Positions 36,132 through 47,400 of a DNA stretch of 64,000 nucleotides are shown here, piece after piece. Origin of the DNA: Anadara kagoshimensis. Lineage: Eukaryota > Mollusca > Bivalvia > Arcoida > Arcidae. The stretch is taken from NCBI GenBank assembly GCA_021292105.1, contig CM037870.1, forward strand, positions 46,084,576-46,148,575, given 5' to 3'. A program made the position numbers and the translations under genes. Position 1 is the stretch's first letter. Each line of letters opens with the position of its first letter. The notes under the pieces were generated by a model. That model was given only the letters and a program-made list of their open reading frames with translations, was not told the DNA's origin and searched no databases.

Positions 36132-38607
36132 AGCAAGGTGGGTAGAGGAAGGTGAAAAACCAACAAAGTATTTTTGTAGTTTAGAATCCAGAAATTTTGT
36201 TAGTAAAATAATCCCAAAAGTTGTAAAAGATGATAACTCTATAATTACTGATCAAAAGGAAATCCTAGCAGAAACTAAACAATATTACTTCAATCTTTAT
36301 AACAGAGATAATGAGGAGTATGATATGGATCTCAAGAGTAAACTTAAAGATATTAAACACATAAGTATTTTAACTGAAGAACAAAAGCAGAGTTTGGAGG
36401 GAGAATTAACAAACACAGAAATTCATACTTTTTTACGAAAAATGAAAAATTTGAAAAGTCCTGGATCAGATGGTTTTACATCTGAATTTTTTAAATTTTT
36501 TTATAACGACTTAGTAAGCTTTTTAAGACGTTCGCTAAATGAAGGATTTCATACCGGAAAATTGTCAATTACACAACGTCAGGGTATTATAACTTGTTTA
36601 CCGAAAGGGGACAAACCAAAGCAGTTTCTAAAAAACTGGCGACCAATATCATTGTTGAATGTTGTATATAAAATAGCATCTGGCTGCATAGCTGAAAGAT
36701 TGAAAAAGGTATTACCGTTTATTATTTCAGAAGATCAGACAGGATTTATCAGCGGTAGATATATAGGTGAAAACACTAGACTAATTTATGACTTAATGCA
36801 ATATACAGAGGAAAAAAATATACCAGGACTACTTTTAATGATTGATTTTGAAAAGGCATTTGATTCAGTGTCCTGGGATTATATTGATAAAGTGCTTGAT
36901 TTTTTCAATTTTGGTGAATCTTTTATAAAATGGATTAAAATATTTCGACAAGATATTAAGTCAGCAGTCCTACAAAATGGAATTGTTTCTGAATTTTTTA
37001 GTATAACAAGAGGTTGTCGTCAAGGGGACCCTATTTCACCTTACATATTCTTAATGTGTGCTGAGATTCTGTCTGTTCTTCTGAAAAATAATAAAAATAT
37101 CAAAGGTATTAAAATTGGTGATGAAGAATTTAAACTGTCACTTTTTGCGGACGACACTACTGTCATACTGGATGGAGCAGAGTCATCATTACAAGAAACT
37201 TTACATGTTTTAGATGACTTTGCCTTGCTCTCCGGTCTAAAAATTAATAATAATAAAACTAGAGCAGTGTGGATTGGATGTAATAAATATAATGGCGAAA
37301 CCTTTAATCATCGTTTTAAATTAGATTGGAACCAAGGTCCATTTACATTGCTTGGAATAAATTTTTCTGTTGATTTGGACAGAATGATAAAAATAAATTA
37401 TGATAATAAAATACAAGAAATAGAAAAAAGCTTAAAACAGTGGTCAAAAAGAATTTTAACTCCTTTAGGTAGAATAACCATTTTGAAAACACTGATAATT
37501 TCCAAACTAAACCATTTATTTATTGCTATTCCAAATCCACCACTGGAAATAATAACAAAACTGAACAAAATGTTTTTTAACTTTATTTGGCAACATAAAA
37601 ATGATCGCATAAAAAGAGAGTTAATGTCACAGAGCTATGAAAAAGGAGGCTTAAAAATGATAGACATCAAACATTTTATAGCATCACTCAAAATAACATG
37701 GATTAGAAGACTACTTCAAATTGAATCCAAATACAGAAAATTATTTGAGATTTCATATTCTAAAATTGATAATTTCTTAAAGTATGGAAATGATTATTTT
37801 AATAAAATAAAACAAAATAATCCTAATAATTGTTTTTGGAATAATGTTTTTGATGCCTGGAATTTCTTGTCTATGAGACAAAAACCTGAAAATATAAATG
37901 ATGTTAAAGATGTAAGTATCTGGTACAATAAAGATATCTGTATAAATAAAAGTCCAGTATTCTACAAGTCTTGGTCTGACTGTGGCATATATTTCATAAA
38001 AGATTTACTTAATGAAGATGGAAATATAATTTCATATAGAGAATTTAATAGAAGATATGCTGCTGTCAGGTCAAACTTTGTTGAATATAATGGTATAAAG
38101 TCCACCATTGAATCATATATTAAAAGTTTAAATATACAAAACCAACCAGTTAATTTATTACAAATTGATATGCCATATTTTTTCAGAATAGTTTTTAAAA
38201 GTAAAAAAGGAAGTAAGGACTTTTACAATGTATTTAATAATAACAACACAATTGTCAAAAGTCAAGAAAAATGGAAATCCATTCTAGACCTTGATATTGA
38301 CTGGAAATCACTATATAATATTCCCTTTAAAACTTGTAAAAATACCAAATTACAATGGTTTCAATACAGGATAAACCAACGAATAATTTCTACAAATGAT
38401 TTTTTATTCAAAATTAAACTAAGGGATAATAATCTCTGTACATTCTGTAACAATACAGCTGAAAAAATAGAACATCTGTTTTGGTATTGTGAGATAGTTA
38501 ATAACTTTTGGATGGAAGTAGAGAATTTTATATATAAAAAAATAAATCGCTACATCAATATCTATAGGGAAAGTGCTATCTTTGGACTCAAAATTTTCTA
38601 TTTTTAA
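36106..38607 (+). pseudogene. LINE ORF2, reverse transcriptase and C-terminal region
   Basis: 833 uninterrupted codons. Landmarks by residue are RSKARWVEEGEKPTKYF (7-23), SPGSDG (118-123), NWRPISLLN (177-185), MIDFEKAFD with catalytic Asp247, GCRQGDPISP (303-312), FADDTT with catalytic Asp349-Asp350, and GLKINNNKT downstream. The C-terminal region ends with a CCHC knuckle (Cys778, Cys781, His790, Cys795). All catalytic residues are present, so this part looks functional. The frame ends early at TAA 38605 because a T run (38595-38598) seems one base short; the C-terminal tail continues in another frame. The Phe in FADD and the C-terminal knuckle favour L1/Tx1 over jockey or RTE clades. Confidence 0.92.
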
Positions 38608-38609
38608 CT

Positions 38610-38783
38610 ACCAGACTTTACATATATAAGTGTAGAATTGATAAAAAACTGCCAAATTTAAGTACATGGAAAATGAGTCTTAAATATCAGATTAATATAG
38701 AAAAAATCATTGCAATAAAAAATAATCTTTATGCCAAATTTCTGGAATTTTGGGACCCATGGATCAATATCTTTGACGAATGA
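38610..38783 (+). pseudogene. LINE ORF2, C-terminal tail
   Basis: In the shifted frame, TRLYIYKCRIDKKLPNLSTW is followed by KMSLKYQINIEKIIAIKNN and ends FWDPWINIFDE-stop at 38781. This resembles the usual last segment of L1-type ORF2, including the 'IYKCR' and 'KYQIxxE' patterns and a terminal Trp-rich stretch, so the natural stop is most likely 38781-38783. Confidence 0.75.
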
Positions 38784-38972
38784 TATACTTTCTTCATCTG
38801 GTGTGACTGTGGTGTTAGTACTGCAGAAGGGGTAGTAGAAATAAATCACCAACATTTATAGTGTATAAAATGTTTCCTGATGCTTAGAACTATACTTTTA
38901 TCATGAAAATGTATAATATATACTGTTTGTATCTGAATTATATACTGTTTGTATCTGAATCTCATAGGGGTT

Positions 38973-38973
<1 letters not shown>

Positions 38974-39014
<41 letters not shown>

Positions 39015-39021
39015 CACACAC
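38974..39021. repeat. (CA)n microsatellite
   Basis: CA repeat with one CG interruption. Confidence 0.97.
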
Positions 39022-39160
39022 TTGCATATAAACAAAAACCCATACAAAACTGAAAAGAATATACAAGTACAATACCAAAGGAAATATAAAAGATAAAATG
39101 TTGGAAATATTTGAAACAAAAATATATATTTGTCATTTACTTAGGTGCTTGATGGTGTGG

Positions 39161-39182
39161 TATATATATATATATATATATA
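39161..39182. repeat. (TA)n microsatellite
   Basis: Uninterrupted TA run of about 22 bases. Confidence 0.95.
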
Positions 39183-39280
39183 GATGTGTTGTATTTGTAA
39201 ACTTGTCCTTTTGTTACCCGGCAAGTGAACCCAGTGGCCCCAACCCTGGCACTTGACCATCCCTATTTAATGTCTGGGAC

Positions 39281-39318
39281 AATAAAAACATGAATTACAA
39301 AAAAAAAGAACAAAAATG
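39281..39318 (+). other. LINE poly(A) signal, tail and right target duplication
   Basis: AATAAA at 39281-39286 is followed 12 bases later by nine A's (39299-39307), then 'aagaacaaaaatg' (39306-39318), the exact repeat of 34664-34676. Confidence 0.8.
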
Positions 39319-39409
39319 TATGTTCCACAATCTATAGGATTGTGTTAACTTTCTATAGTTTAATACGTTATTTTACCCCCAGTAATAAAACACTGTTACA
39401 CAGTTGATA
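39319..39409. other. Short unassigned stretch
   Basis: Nothing recognised between the LINE and the next family A copy. Confidence 0.5.
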
Positions 39410-39785
39410 CGCTATGGTAGAGTTTTTTTCTCATAATGGGAACTTTATACAATGATGCAAACAATTAACAAATAAATAGTTGGCACAAGGATATTGCAGA
39501 CCTAAGCTTATCAAGGTCCTAAGAAAGTTTTATGGCCGTCATCGCAATATTGTTGATAAGTATGATGTCTCTATCTTAAATTTCCCTGGATAGATTTGAA
39601 GTCCCATAGTTCCATGTTCCTTTCTTTCCCAATTTCATTATACACGTGGCAGGTGTAGCTATTTAAACAGGAGGCGTTTGACCTTCCGGGGCGCCCGGTA
39701 TCATTTACCCGTGTTAAACTTTATATGACGGATTTTTGGTTTGATTTTAGGATTGTGGTGTAGACATGTACCAGTATAATATATC
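39410..39785 (+). repeat. Family A repeat, middle and core modules
   Basis: Contains 'gatacgctatggtagagttt', 'gatattgcagacctaagctt', 'cttatcaaggtcctaag', 'caatattgttgataagtatg', 'tttgaagtcccatagttcca', 'ggcaggtgtagcta' and 'aacaggaggcgtttgacctt'. The 8-bp pair CTTATCAA/TTGATAAG in the middle module is perfect. The 3' end is degraded. Confidence 0.85.
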
Positions 39786-40527
39786 TTAAAGCGAGTTTGT
39801 TGGTTAACTTAAAGGTTAAGATTACATAAGTAAAATTAATGCAAGTCATTTATAAAGTAAACGCATGTTTTTAATCCGTGGTGTTGATCTGGACAAATAG
39901 CTATTGTATATATGGAATACTTTGGCGTGGTAAAAACTGGTTTTCAGTGATGCAAGGCGTGTTTTGCCACACAATACTAACATCAAGAAACATGAAAAAT
40001 AGAAATCAGAAAAAACATGCTTTATTCGCTTGTCAAATTTTATGTACAAAATTACATTTCAAATTCCTGGAATTTTAGAAATAATATATTTAATCAGAAT
40101 TTTCAAATACCACAATCACGATTTAAAAACAAGGTACATCTCTTAAAATGTTAGAATATAGTGGAACATTTCAGAGATCAAAAAGGTTATGTAACATGGG
40201 GAAATAACTTGTTTATTTTCAATTCGTGTTTTAACTAGAAGAATTCCCTAACCGCTGTCAAAATATCGTAATTTCATGTTTTGAGTTAAAGGTGTGTACA
40301 TGTAATTATGATTATTTTCTGGATAACATAAAATCAAAAATTAAATTAAATCCAATAATTTATTTTACTTCTGTGGCATCAGTGGTTCATAAAGTTAATT
40401 ATGTAATAACTCCAAGATAGGCTTTAGGTATAAAGTGAGATACCATGGAGTAAAGGCGTTGTATCCGCGTTCGGTAAACCAAACAAATAATAATCGAATA
40501 CATAGATATATTAATTTTTTACACATA
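39786..40527. other. Noncoding stretch
   Basis: Opposing 66-68 codon frames at 39846-40078 overlap on both strands without recognisable features. Confidence 0.45.
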
Positions 40528-40696
40528 CATGTAAAATTGTCCTATTGTTACCCAGCAAGTGAACCCATCGTGCTACATCTCCGACACTTGTCCTTCCTCA
40601 TTTGCCGTTGGCCTTTAATTAATAAAATAGTTCCCGAATAGCTGAAAAATTGCTGATGCGACGTTGAGCAACATTCAACCAACCAATCAATCAGTA
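40528..40696 (+). repeat. Short interspersed repeat sharing the LINE's 3' segment
   Basis: The string 'ttgtcctattgttacccagc' then 'aagtgaaccca' and 'cacttgtcc' matches 39203-39256 near the LINE's 3' end. Here it runs into 'tgctgatgcgacgttgagca' and a simple 'caaccaaccaatcaatcag' tail typical of a SINE or LINE 3' end. It may be a 5'-truncated relative or a SINE that shares the LINE tail. Confidence 0.55.
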
Positions 40697-40949
40697 AACA
40701 GTGTAGCTATCAAGTGTGATTTGCACCTAAAACAGGCGTTAAATATGCATGGTCAGCATTTCCTCCATCGGTTATGTATTGTATCTAATCACTTCTAAAA
40801 CATGGAAATATCGGCATATTATTATCCATAACTGCCAACAAAGGACCGAGTGTCCGAAAAAAATTAACTAGAGAACAACGATTGAGCCGCCAAACAGATA
40901 ATCAATAAATATCGATGTTTAGTTGGATTGTAAATAATGGATATTTATG

Positions 40950-41009
40950 ATATTGTCATATATTGAAATTTAATCATAAAATACATGAAAAAATGGTATA
41001 TGACAATAT
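40950..41009. repeat. 12-bp inverted repeat beside a duplicated block
   Basis: ATATTGTCATAT (40950-40961) and its reverse complement (40998-41009) enclose 36 nt. The right arm abuts the block that is duplicated at 42.4 kb. Confidence 0.6.
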
Positions 41010-41419
41010 GGCAAGTTCTAAACACCACTCCACTGAATTGTCTTTTATGGATACATACTACAAATGATGTTTGTTATTTTACATCAAAATTATCGGTGGA
41101 TGTGTTTTCAAAATTGTTTGTATTTTATGGGTGTTTATGGTTACCTATTTATTTTAAAACGATAGTCAGTTCTGAGTGTACCCTGGTTCTATTTCGAGCT
41201 TGCACAACTTTTGCTGAGAAACATCGTGTAATAATAAAAATTAGAAGTTGTAGTAAAGGTGCCGAAATATAGCAGACGAGAGATTGAAATGAGTTGCCAA
41301 TTCGACACTTAATCGTTGGCTAAATATTAAACTTTAGAGAAGTTCTGTACATGGCGTTTGTGGTTTGTGATATTCACTGTAAATATTGTTTTTTTATTGT
41401 GATTTCCTTGTTTGTTTCC

Positions 41420-41665
41420 GTGTTCTCGGTGGCAGAGGGTTTAAGCGCAGATCTAATTACGCAGAGTTACGGATCACACCACCTCTCATTACCTAAGTTC
41501 CAATCCAACTCGGACAGATCTTAGTGTGAGAAAAATTGTTAGTTCACTTGCCAAGGATCAGTTGTTTTCTTAAGATACTTTGTCCCCCACACCATTCAAA
41601 AACTGATAGTCTCGATGTAAGTGAAAGACTGTTGGCTTGGGCATAAAACACTATTACTCCACTGC
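41420..41665 (+). repeat. tRNA-derived SINE, old copy
   Basis: Contains 'tgttctcggtggcagagggt' (A-box region), 'acggatcacaccacctctca', a B-box-like 'agttccaatccaac', 'cagatcttagtgtgagaaaa' and a tail 'gatgtaagtgaaagactgtt' then 'ggcttgggcataaaacac'. The same sequence order occurs at 43470-43665 and, more distantly, at 58918-59135. Confidence 0.7.
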
Positions 41666-42447
41666 ACCCCTTATTTGTCTCCGTAGTTGTTTTCTTGTGC
41701 TGGTGTTTACTGTTTATCAATACTTATGATAACGTCATTCGTATCTGATATAGGCTGTTTATTACACAAGTTTGTGATTAATTAATATTCATCTCAGTGT
41801 TAACATTATGTATTAGGTGCGCATCAATGCCTCCATTAAATCCACGTCGGTAAAATAAATGTCATATATATATCTTCATTTTCACGAGTTTTTATTTCAA
41901 TTATTCATAAAAATTTGATTTTAATTTCTATATTTGTATTCAGTTCCTCAACGTTTATGTATTCTAGAGGAAATGCAGAATAAAATGACTATAAAATCAC
42001 CAATATTCTATTTGTTGTTTTAGTTCATATTTACAGCGACACTTCGTACTCTGACTGAACAGAAAACCTAAAAACGACTGAATACAAAATACTAAGTAAG
42101 TAAAATAACTTTCAAGCAAACTACAGGATCACCAATAAACAAAAAGAGGTTTCGCCAAATATTCCTTAATGGTCTGCACTTCTGAAAGATAATAATTAAA
42201 TAGATCAGTATGTCTTATCATGCTGAAAAACTACACAAGTATTTGAATAAATTATCAAAATAGCGAAAAATATATAGAGATTAGGTAGTCACTAGTCAAA
42301 CTTATTTCACTAGTTTATTTATGTTTAATTTTAAAAAATAAGAAGTTTAAAAATAACGTCAATTTTAAATTTATTTCGATAATGGTTGATTAGACTGCAA
42401 TTAATAGATATAGATAGAGATTTGCTGTGATATAGCAAGCGATTGAA
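41666..42447. other. Noncoding stretch
   Basis: AT-rich, nothing recognised. Confidence 0.45.
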
Positions 42448-42633
42448 GCACAATGCTCCAAACACTACTCCACTGAATTGTCTTTTATGGATACATACTA
42501 CAAATGAAGTTAGTTATTTTACAAATTATCGGTGGATGTGTTGTCCAAATTGTTTTGTATCTTATTTTTTTGTCAACTATTTATTTTAAAATTATAGTCA
42601 TTCATTACAATTTTGAGGATTCATGGCAATTCT

Positions 42634-42748
42634 GAGTGTACCCTGGTTCTTTGTGTTTATTGCGAGCTAAAGAGTGTATCCCGACTCTTTGTGTTTTATT
42701 TCGAGCTAAAGAGTGTATCCTGTTCTTTGTGCTTTATTTCGAGCAACG
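42634..42748. repeat. 38-39 bp minisatellite, three copies
   Basis: Units start at 42634, 42672 and 42711 with 'gagtgta.cc' and end 'tt.cgagc.aa'. The expansion lies inside copy 2 of the duplicated block; copy 1 has a single shortened unit. Confidence 0.85.
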
Positions 42749-42825
42749 TAGAAAATACCTTTTCAACCTTGCAAAACTTTTGGACAGAAACATAATGTAT
42801 GAATAAAAAAATACGAGTTGTCCCT

Positions 42826-43469
42826 TGATCAAAAGGTTATTACCAACATGCCACGTTGTTGATCCTTCACTGAGCTAATATCTCGAGTCGGGATGTTAAA
42901 GTCATGATTTTATTTACAATATTCCAGAACCTGACTTCAAATACTAATTACTGTCTATGGAATTCCCATTATCAAATTGTCATGACTATTGCTACAATTT
43001 ATATTCCGTGATTTAAAAAATACGTGAATATTAAAATCAAATAAACAAATAAATTAATAAATTACAAACAAATGCACGTTCTAGGTATACTCTACCTTTG
43101 CGAAAATATCTTAGTGCAGTTTTAAATTCTATTTAGCAAGTTTTAAGTCAACATTTTGACACCTTATTTTCTCGCCTTCTCTTTTTTTTATTTTAAACGG
43201 ATCCATCACGTGTTAACAAGAATGCAATGTTAATTTAGACTTTTTCCTTTGTTTTAAGAAAATTAGACGTTAATTCTGGAGAAATTGCTTAATGATTTCC
43301 GAACAAGCAAAAACTATACCAATACCACGATTACTGCTTTTTAAATCCAATCATTATTTGCCATGGCCATGATTCGTCGAGTGAAAAAAATTAAAAAATT
43401 CTTTACGCCTTAGAGGTACTGGTTCAGTCCAAGTTTGGTTCGAACTTACATTTCGTTCTCCACACCATG
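42826..43469. other. Noncoding stretch
   Basis: AT-rich, nothing recognised. Confidence 0.45.
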
Positions 43470-43665
43470 TTACAGGGTATCGATGGCGTGGGCTACGGAT
43501 CACAGTGCCTCTCGTCGCTTAAGTTCGAATCCAACTTGAGCAGATCCTAAATTGAAAAAGTTCGCTTGTCGAAAGTCCTCCACTTACGCCAGTTCTCTTC
43601 TCCGTCTGAAAGCTAGGATACAAAATCTTGACTTGGCCGCAAAGCACCATTACTTCATCTAACAA
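43470..43665 (+). repeat. tRNA-derived SINE, partial head
   Basis: Contains 'ggctacggatcacagtgcct', 'cttaagttcgaatccaactt' (good B box), 'gagcagatcctaaattgaaa', 'gttctcttctccgtctgaaa' and the tail 'aaatcttgacttggccgcaa'. Same family as 41420-41665. Confidence 0.7.
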
Positions 43666-43924
43666 TAACTGTGCTAGCGTACTGCTACTCTACTGCTTTA
43701 GGTTTTTTGTTTTTCTTTCTTCTTATTTGGTTAAATCACGGACTTTTATATATTTCGCTTACATTCTGTTGAACATGCAAAGATAGCTGCATTTAGCAAA
43801 ATATCTTTTAATGAATGACTTTTTATTGTTAGGTTTAATTTTAATATAGATTTTTTTACGATATGAATAAAAATATACAAACTTAAATCGTATAGAAAAA
43901 AACCCCGAAATATTTGTGTTATTT
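43666..43924. other. Noncoding stretch
   Basis: AT-rich, nothing recognised. Confidence 0.45.
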
Positions 43925-44065
43925 AAAAAACAAACATATTATTAATCCTTGTCCAAATCACAATCAAGAATCAAAGTTTGAAACTGACAAGTTAGGTTAA
44001 CCACGTAAAGGTTAGTGAGGTCAGGTGCTCCGGAAGAGTAAGCAACTCTTACTTCGGGCGGACAT
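43925..44065 (-). repeat. Family A repeat, core copy
   Basis: Antisense core with 'aaacaaacatattattaatc', 'cttgtccaaatcacaatc', 'ctgacaagttaggttaacca', 'gtgaggtcaggtgctccgga' and 'agagtaagcaactctt'. The stem 2 region is partly deleted. Confidence 0.8.
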
Positions 44066-44395
44066 TGTTTAAATATATAAGTCGTTCTATATTTCATTGT
44101 AACAGACATGGATATATGTCTACGACCTTGTTTGCTTCAGGATTTTTTAGATTTCTTAAACTTTTACTCAAAAACAAAACTCCGGTCGATCGGACAGCTG
44201 ATAATGGTGTTTATATATAGTCCAGCAGGTATGTGTCTAGTTGAATCTACATCTTTAGGCTAGAAAAATAGCTCCCGTAGGATTTTTGTGCTAAAATTGA
44301 TTTTTTTGTTTTTGTTTTACTTTTCTATGTTGTTAAGCTATTATTTAAAGTAGTGTTAAATTTATTATTTACCCCTGTTTTTTTTATATAAAGAT
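44066..44395. other. Noncoding stretch
   Basis: Nothing recognised. Confidence 0.45.
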
Positions 44396-44407
44396 GGGGG
44401 GGGGGGG
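44396..44407. repeat. G12 homopolymer
   Basis: Twelve consecutive G's in AT-rich surroundings. Confidence 0.95.
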
Positions 44408-47400
44408 CAAATTTAAACATACCCTTGTATGCTCTTGAATAAAAACTACATCTTTTATTTTTTTAATATTAAAACAACCTTTAAGTAAAAAATGATCCAT
44501 TTCAGACCCATAATTTAAACAGTGGTTACAGTCTACTTCGGATAACGTAAATTGTGCTTTATCTTTGAGTAACAACAAATGTTTAACACTTAAATTCGTG
44601 TGTTCACTTTATCATTTTATATTTAAATATAAAATAGGATTTAAGTTTAAACTAATTAATTTTTACCCCATAACTTCACCGGAAGTGACTACTTTCGGTG
44701 ACGTAAATTGTGCTTTATCCTCTATGTCTTTAGTTTATTTATAGTTTTGGTTTATACCACTTCGAATTTCATGCTAATATTGATTGCTTGCTTTGTTTTA
44801 TCAGGTCTCGGTTTGAAGATATTGCTTTGGTCTATTTTGTTAACGTTTACTCTGGAGGCATTTTTTCTAATATCATTATCTTAAAATTAAGATCAAAATT
44901 ATTTATCTTATCTTTAGCTCGAATGGGAGTTATCAAACTCACATTCGCTTACGAGTATTCCGAATGTAGAATGTAGTTTAATTTTCCCGGTTAATTTTAG
45001 GAAAAACTCATAGGGTGATATGATGTTGTTTAACCATACTTTTATGACCAGTGCTTGAGCCATTGCACATAATTTGAAACTGGACAGCTGACAGCCTGTT
45101 CAGCGCTTCTTGGATGCTTTCCATAGATTATATGAGGTTGCTCTAATCCCTAAGTGTTACTTTTGAATCATTCCCCATAATTCTAGTGAAGTGTTTCTTC
45201 GCAAATCGTGTTCCTCTCGTCTGTGCCGTCTCTATCTACTGTATATCCCGAAGTAACTCTGACTAATTCTAGTAACCATTATCATCTAAGGGTTTATTTC
45301 AGAATTCCAAGTAACCAACTATCTTAAGCCGTGATGTCAATAATGTAATAATCTTTTCCTTTACGTTCTAACCAAAGGTAACGCCTATATAGGTACTAGA
45401 AAGTTAGTTTCATTTAGCATTGATACAATTTTTCAAATAGAAATCTAATTGTTTTAATATGCTGGCCCCGTTATAATGGCGGGTTCTCTCGATGTCCTTT
45501 AACTTTATCTTATACGAGATATAATAATAAATTTTGACGATTTGACCATCCAATGAAGCGCATTGAATGAAGGATATTGAAAAATGTAAGGGAAAGAGTA
45601 CTTATGATAAATTCTGTTAAGGATGTGATTATAACAATATTGCATTTTTGTATACATTGGTAAGAGTGTCCCTTATTCACACCTATAATAATTCCATAAC
45701 ACTGAAGTACAACAACGTGTTGCCCCTGTATTCATTATCTTTAAAACAGTTGTCTGCAATTCCCAGGAATAATATGTTACAATGTGTTCAAGAAATTTTA
45801 TGCTATTGGTTCTCATCAAAACATTGTTGGGCACCATTTTTCTGAAACTGCAACTTTAACACGGAAATAATTTATAATGATCGTCCGTTATTTTCAACGT
45901 GACATGTGAATTATGATGTGATGTTGCATTTTGTATTTAGCACACCATCCAATCTTGAAATATATATACCTTCGTAATCAAATAGTAGCCAACAAACGGC
46001 ATTAATTATCGCAACATCATTATAAGTCATTACAATTCACCTTTTAAAGATACAGTTTCAGTTATATATTTAAGAAGAGTGTTATAACTTATATATCATT
46101 AAAGTCGGGATATAGAAAGACAAATGACAATTTTTGAAGGATGACGGATAAAGCGAAACAGAAGTGATTATACCAACTACATTGCTTTGGTTTTTGGTGT
46201 GAATTAGTGATTCCATTACCAACAGATAACAACTGACCCAATTTGATGGTCACATTCTTGTCGAAATTTGTAATACCCGTTTCCTAACATTCTCTAAGAC
46301 CTGCCTAAAGTAAATTACTCGTACTATATGATGTAAAGGACTAGAATTCAATAATAGGGAACACTGTGGCTTCTAAAAAGACTTGATGTGAAAACTTGAC
46401 TTGCAAAAAACTGGTGGTACAAATAATTACTTTCATCGGCGATGACTTCGATACAAACATGTTGTCTTCATTGTTTAATACATTTGATCAAACTGTTAAA
46501 GAATAAAGAATAGCAGAACAAGTCAGTATGCACATTGGAAAGTGCAGCAGATAGAAGAACGCAAATAAAAGGAGCATTACTTGTGATCAAACTCTACATA
46601 GGCAAAGAACTAGGAAATTATTCAAACGTATTGACGAAGTACGTTTACCAACAAATGAGACGATAAAAGATGAATACACAGCTTGTATGAGTATGATTCT
46701 CGGCGCAAACATACCTGATGAAAGCCGATGTCAATATATCAAAGAATAAATATACTAGTAGTCTCTCTTCTATCCATGGAACAATTTGTGATTTGAACAA
46801 CCTCCACGAAACATTATTATTATATAATTTATGTAAATCACCAAAGCTCCGCTATGTCAGTTTTTTTAGTTCCAAGCCGAGAGCAGTGACTCGAGCAACG
46901 GTTATAAAAATGAAAGTTTAGCAGAATCATATTACTCCTATGAGATTTTCCTAAGTAACTGTAAGTTACTGTTAAGATTCTGGTATATCTAAAATAAGAA
47001 AAGGTTTAACATGATTTTTTATTTCAACATACATGAGAAATGTATACAAATTCAAAAATTGGTAAAAATGGTTAATTCAAGAAAACGGTGCATTATTTGC
47101 CCCTCCACCTCACAAAAGAATAACAAAAGTGGACCAGAAATATAACGGAAAAAAAACCAAAAACAGTATTGGCATGAAACGCTAAGTAGTATAAACAAAT
47201 CTTTAAGTAAACTGAAAACGTAGAGAACAAAACACAAATATAAGTGACCGGAAGCAGACAGTAACCACTTTCGGTCAAGTTGAAGAGTTGAAATTGATCA
47301 GTTTTAATTTAAAGACTTACTTATATTCCAACATAAAAAGAATATATTAATTTTGAGAGCTTAGCAAGTTCAACTAAACAAAAAAAATAATTTTAGCAAA

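Larger units (their letters stand above)
38784..39298 (+). other. LINE 3' region with simple repeats
   Basis: Holds a 22-bp duplication ('tatatactgtttgtatctgaa', about 38919-38960), a (CA)n run at 38974-39021 and a (TA)n run at 39161-39182, then the segment 39198-39270 shared with 40528-40610. The frames at 38846-39136 (-) come from the CA repeat and are not genes. Part of this region could be later insertions. Confidence 0.6.
34677..39305 (+). mobile_element. Near-intact LINE of the L1/Tx1 type, about 4.6 kb
   Basis: A non-LTR retrotransposon bounded by a 13-bp direct repeat. In order it has a 5' leader of about 330 bp without a convincing ORF1, an ORF2-like reading frame from 35008 to 38783 split by three single-base shifts, a 3' region with microsatellites (CA)n and (TA)n, an AATAAA at 39281 and an A run at 39299-39307. 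ORF2 encodes an apurinic/apyrimidinic-like endonuclease, a reverse transcriptase and a C-terminal CCHC knuckle, the order found in L1 and Tx1 elements. Total ORF2 length, about 1258 codons, matches that group. Absence of ORF1 means either 5' truncation or an ORF1-less lineage. It inserted just beyond the family A array. Confidence 0.9.
41010..42825. repeat. Direct duplication of a 250-350 bp block, 1.4 kb apart
   Basis: Copy 1 is 41010-41272 and copy 2 is 42448-42825. Both hold 'ccactccactgaattgtctt', 'ttatggatacatactacaaa', 'attatcggtggatgtgtt', 'tctgagtgtaccctggttct' and 'acttttg....gaaacat'. Copy 2 is longer because of a local triplication. The 95-codon frame at 40985-41272 covers copy 1 but is broken in copy 2, arguing against a conserved coding exon. 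Confidence 0.85.

Noticed and set aside
38846-39136. Two overlapping minus-strand proteins with Cys-Val repeats
   Set aside because: They are translations of the (CA)n microsatellite in the LINE's 3' region.
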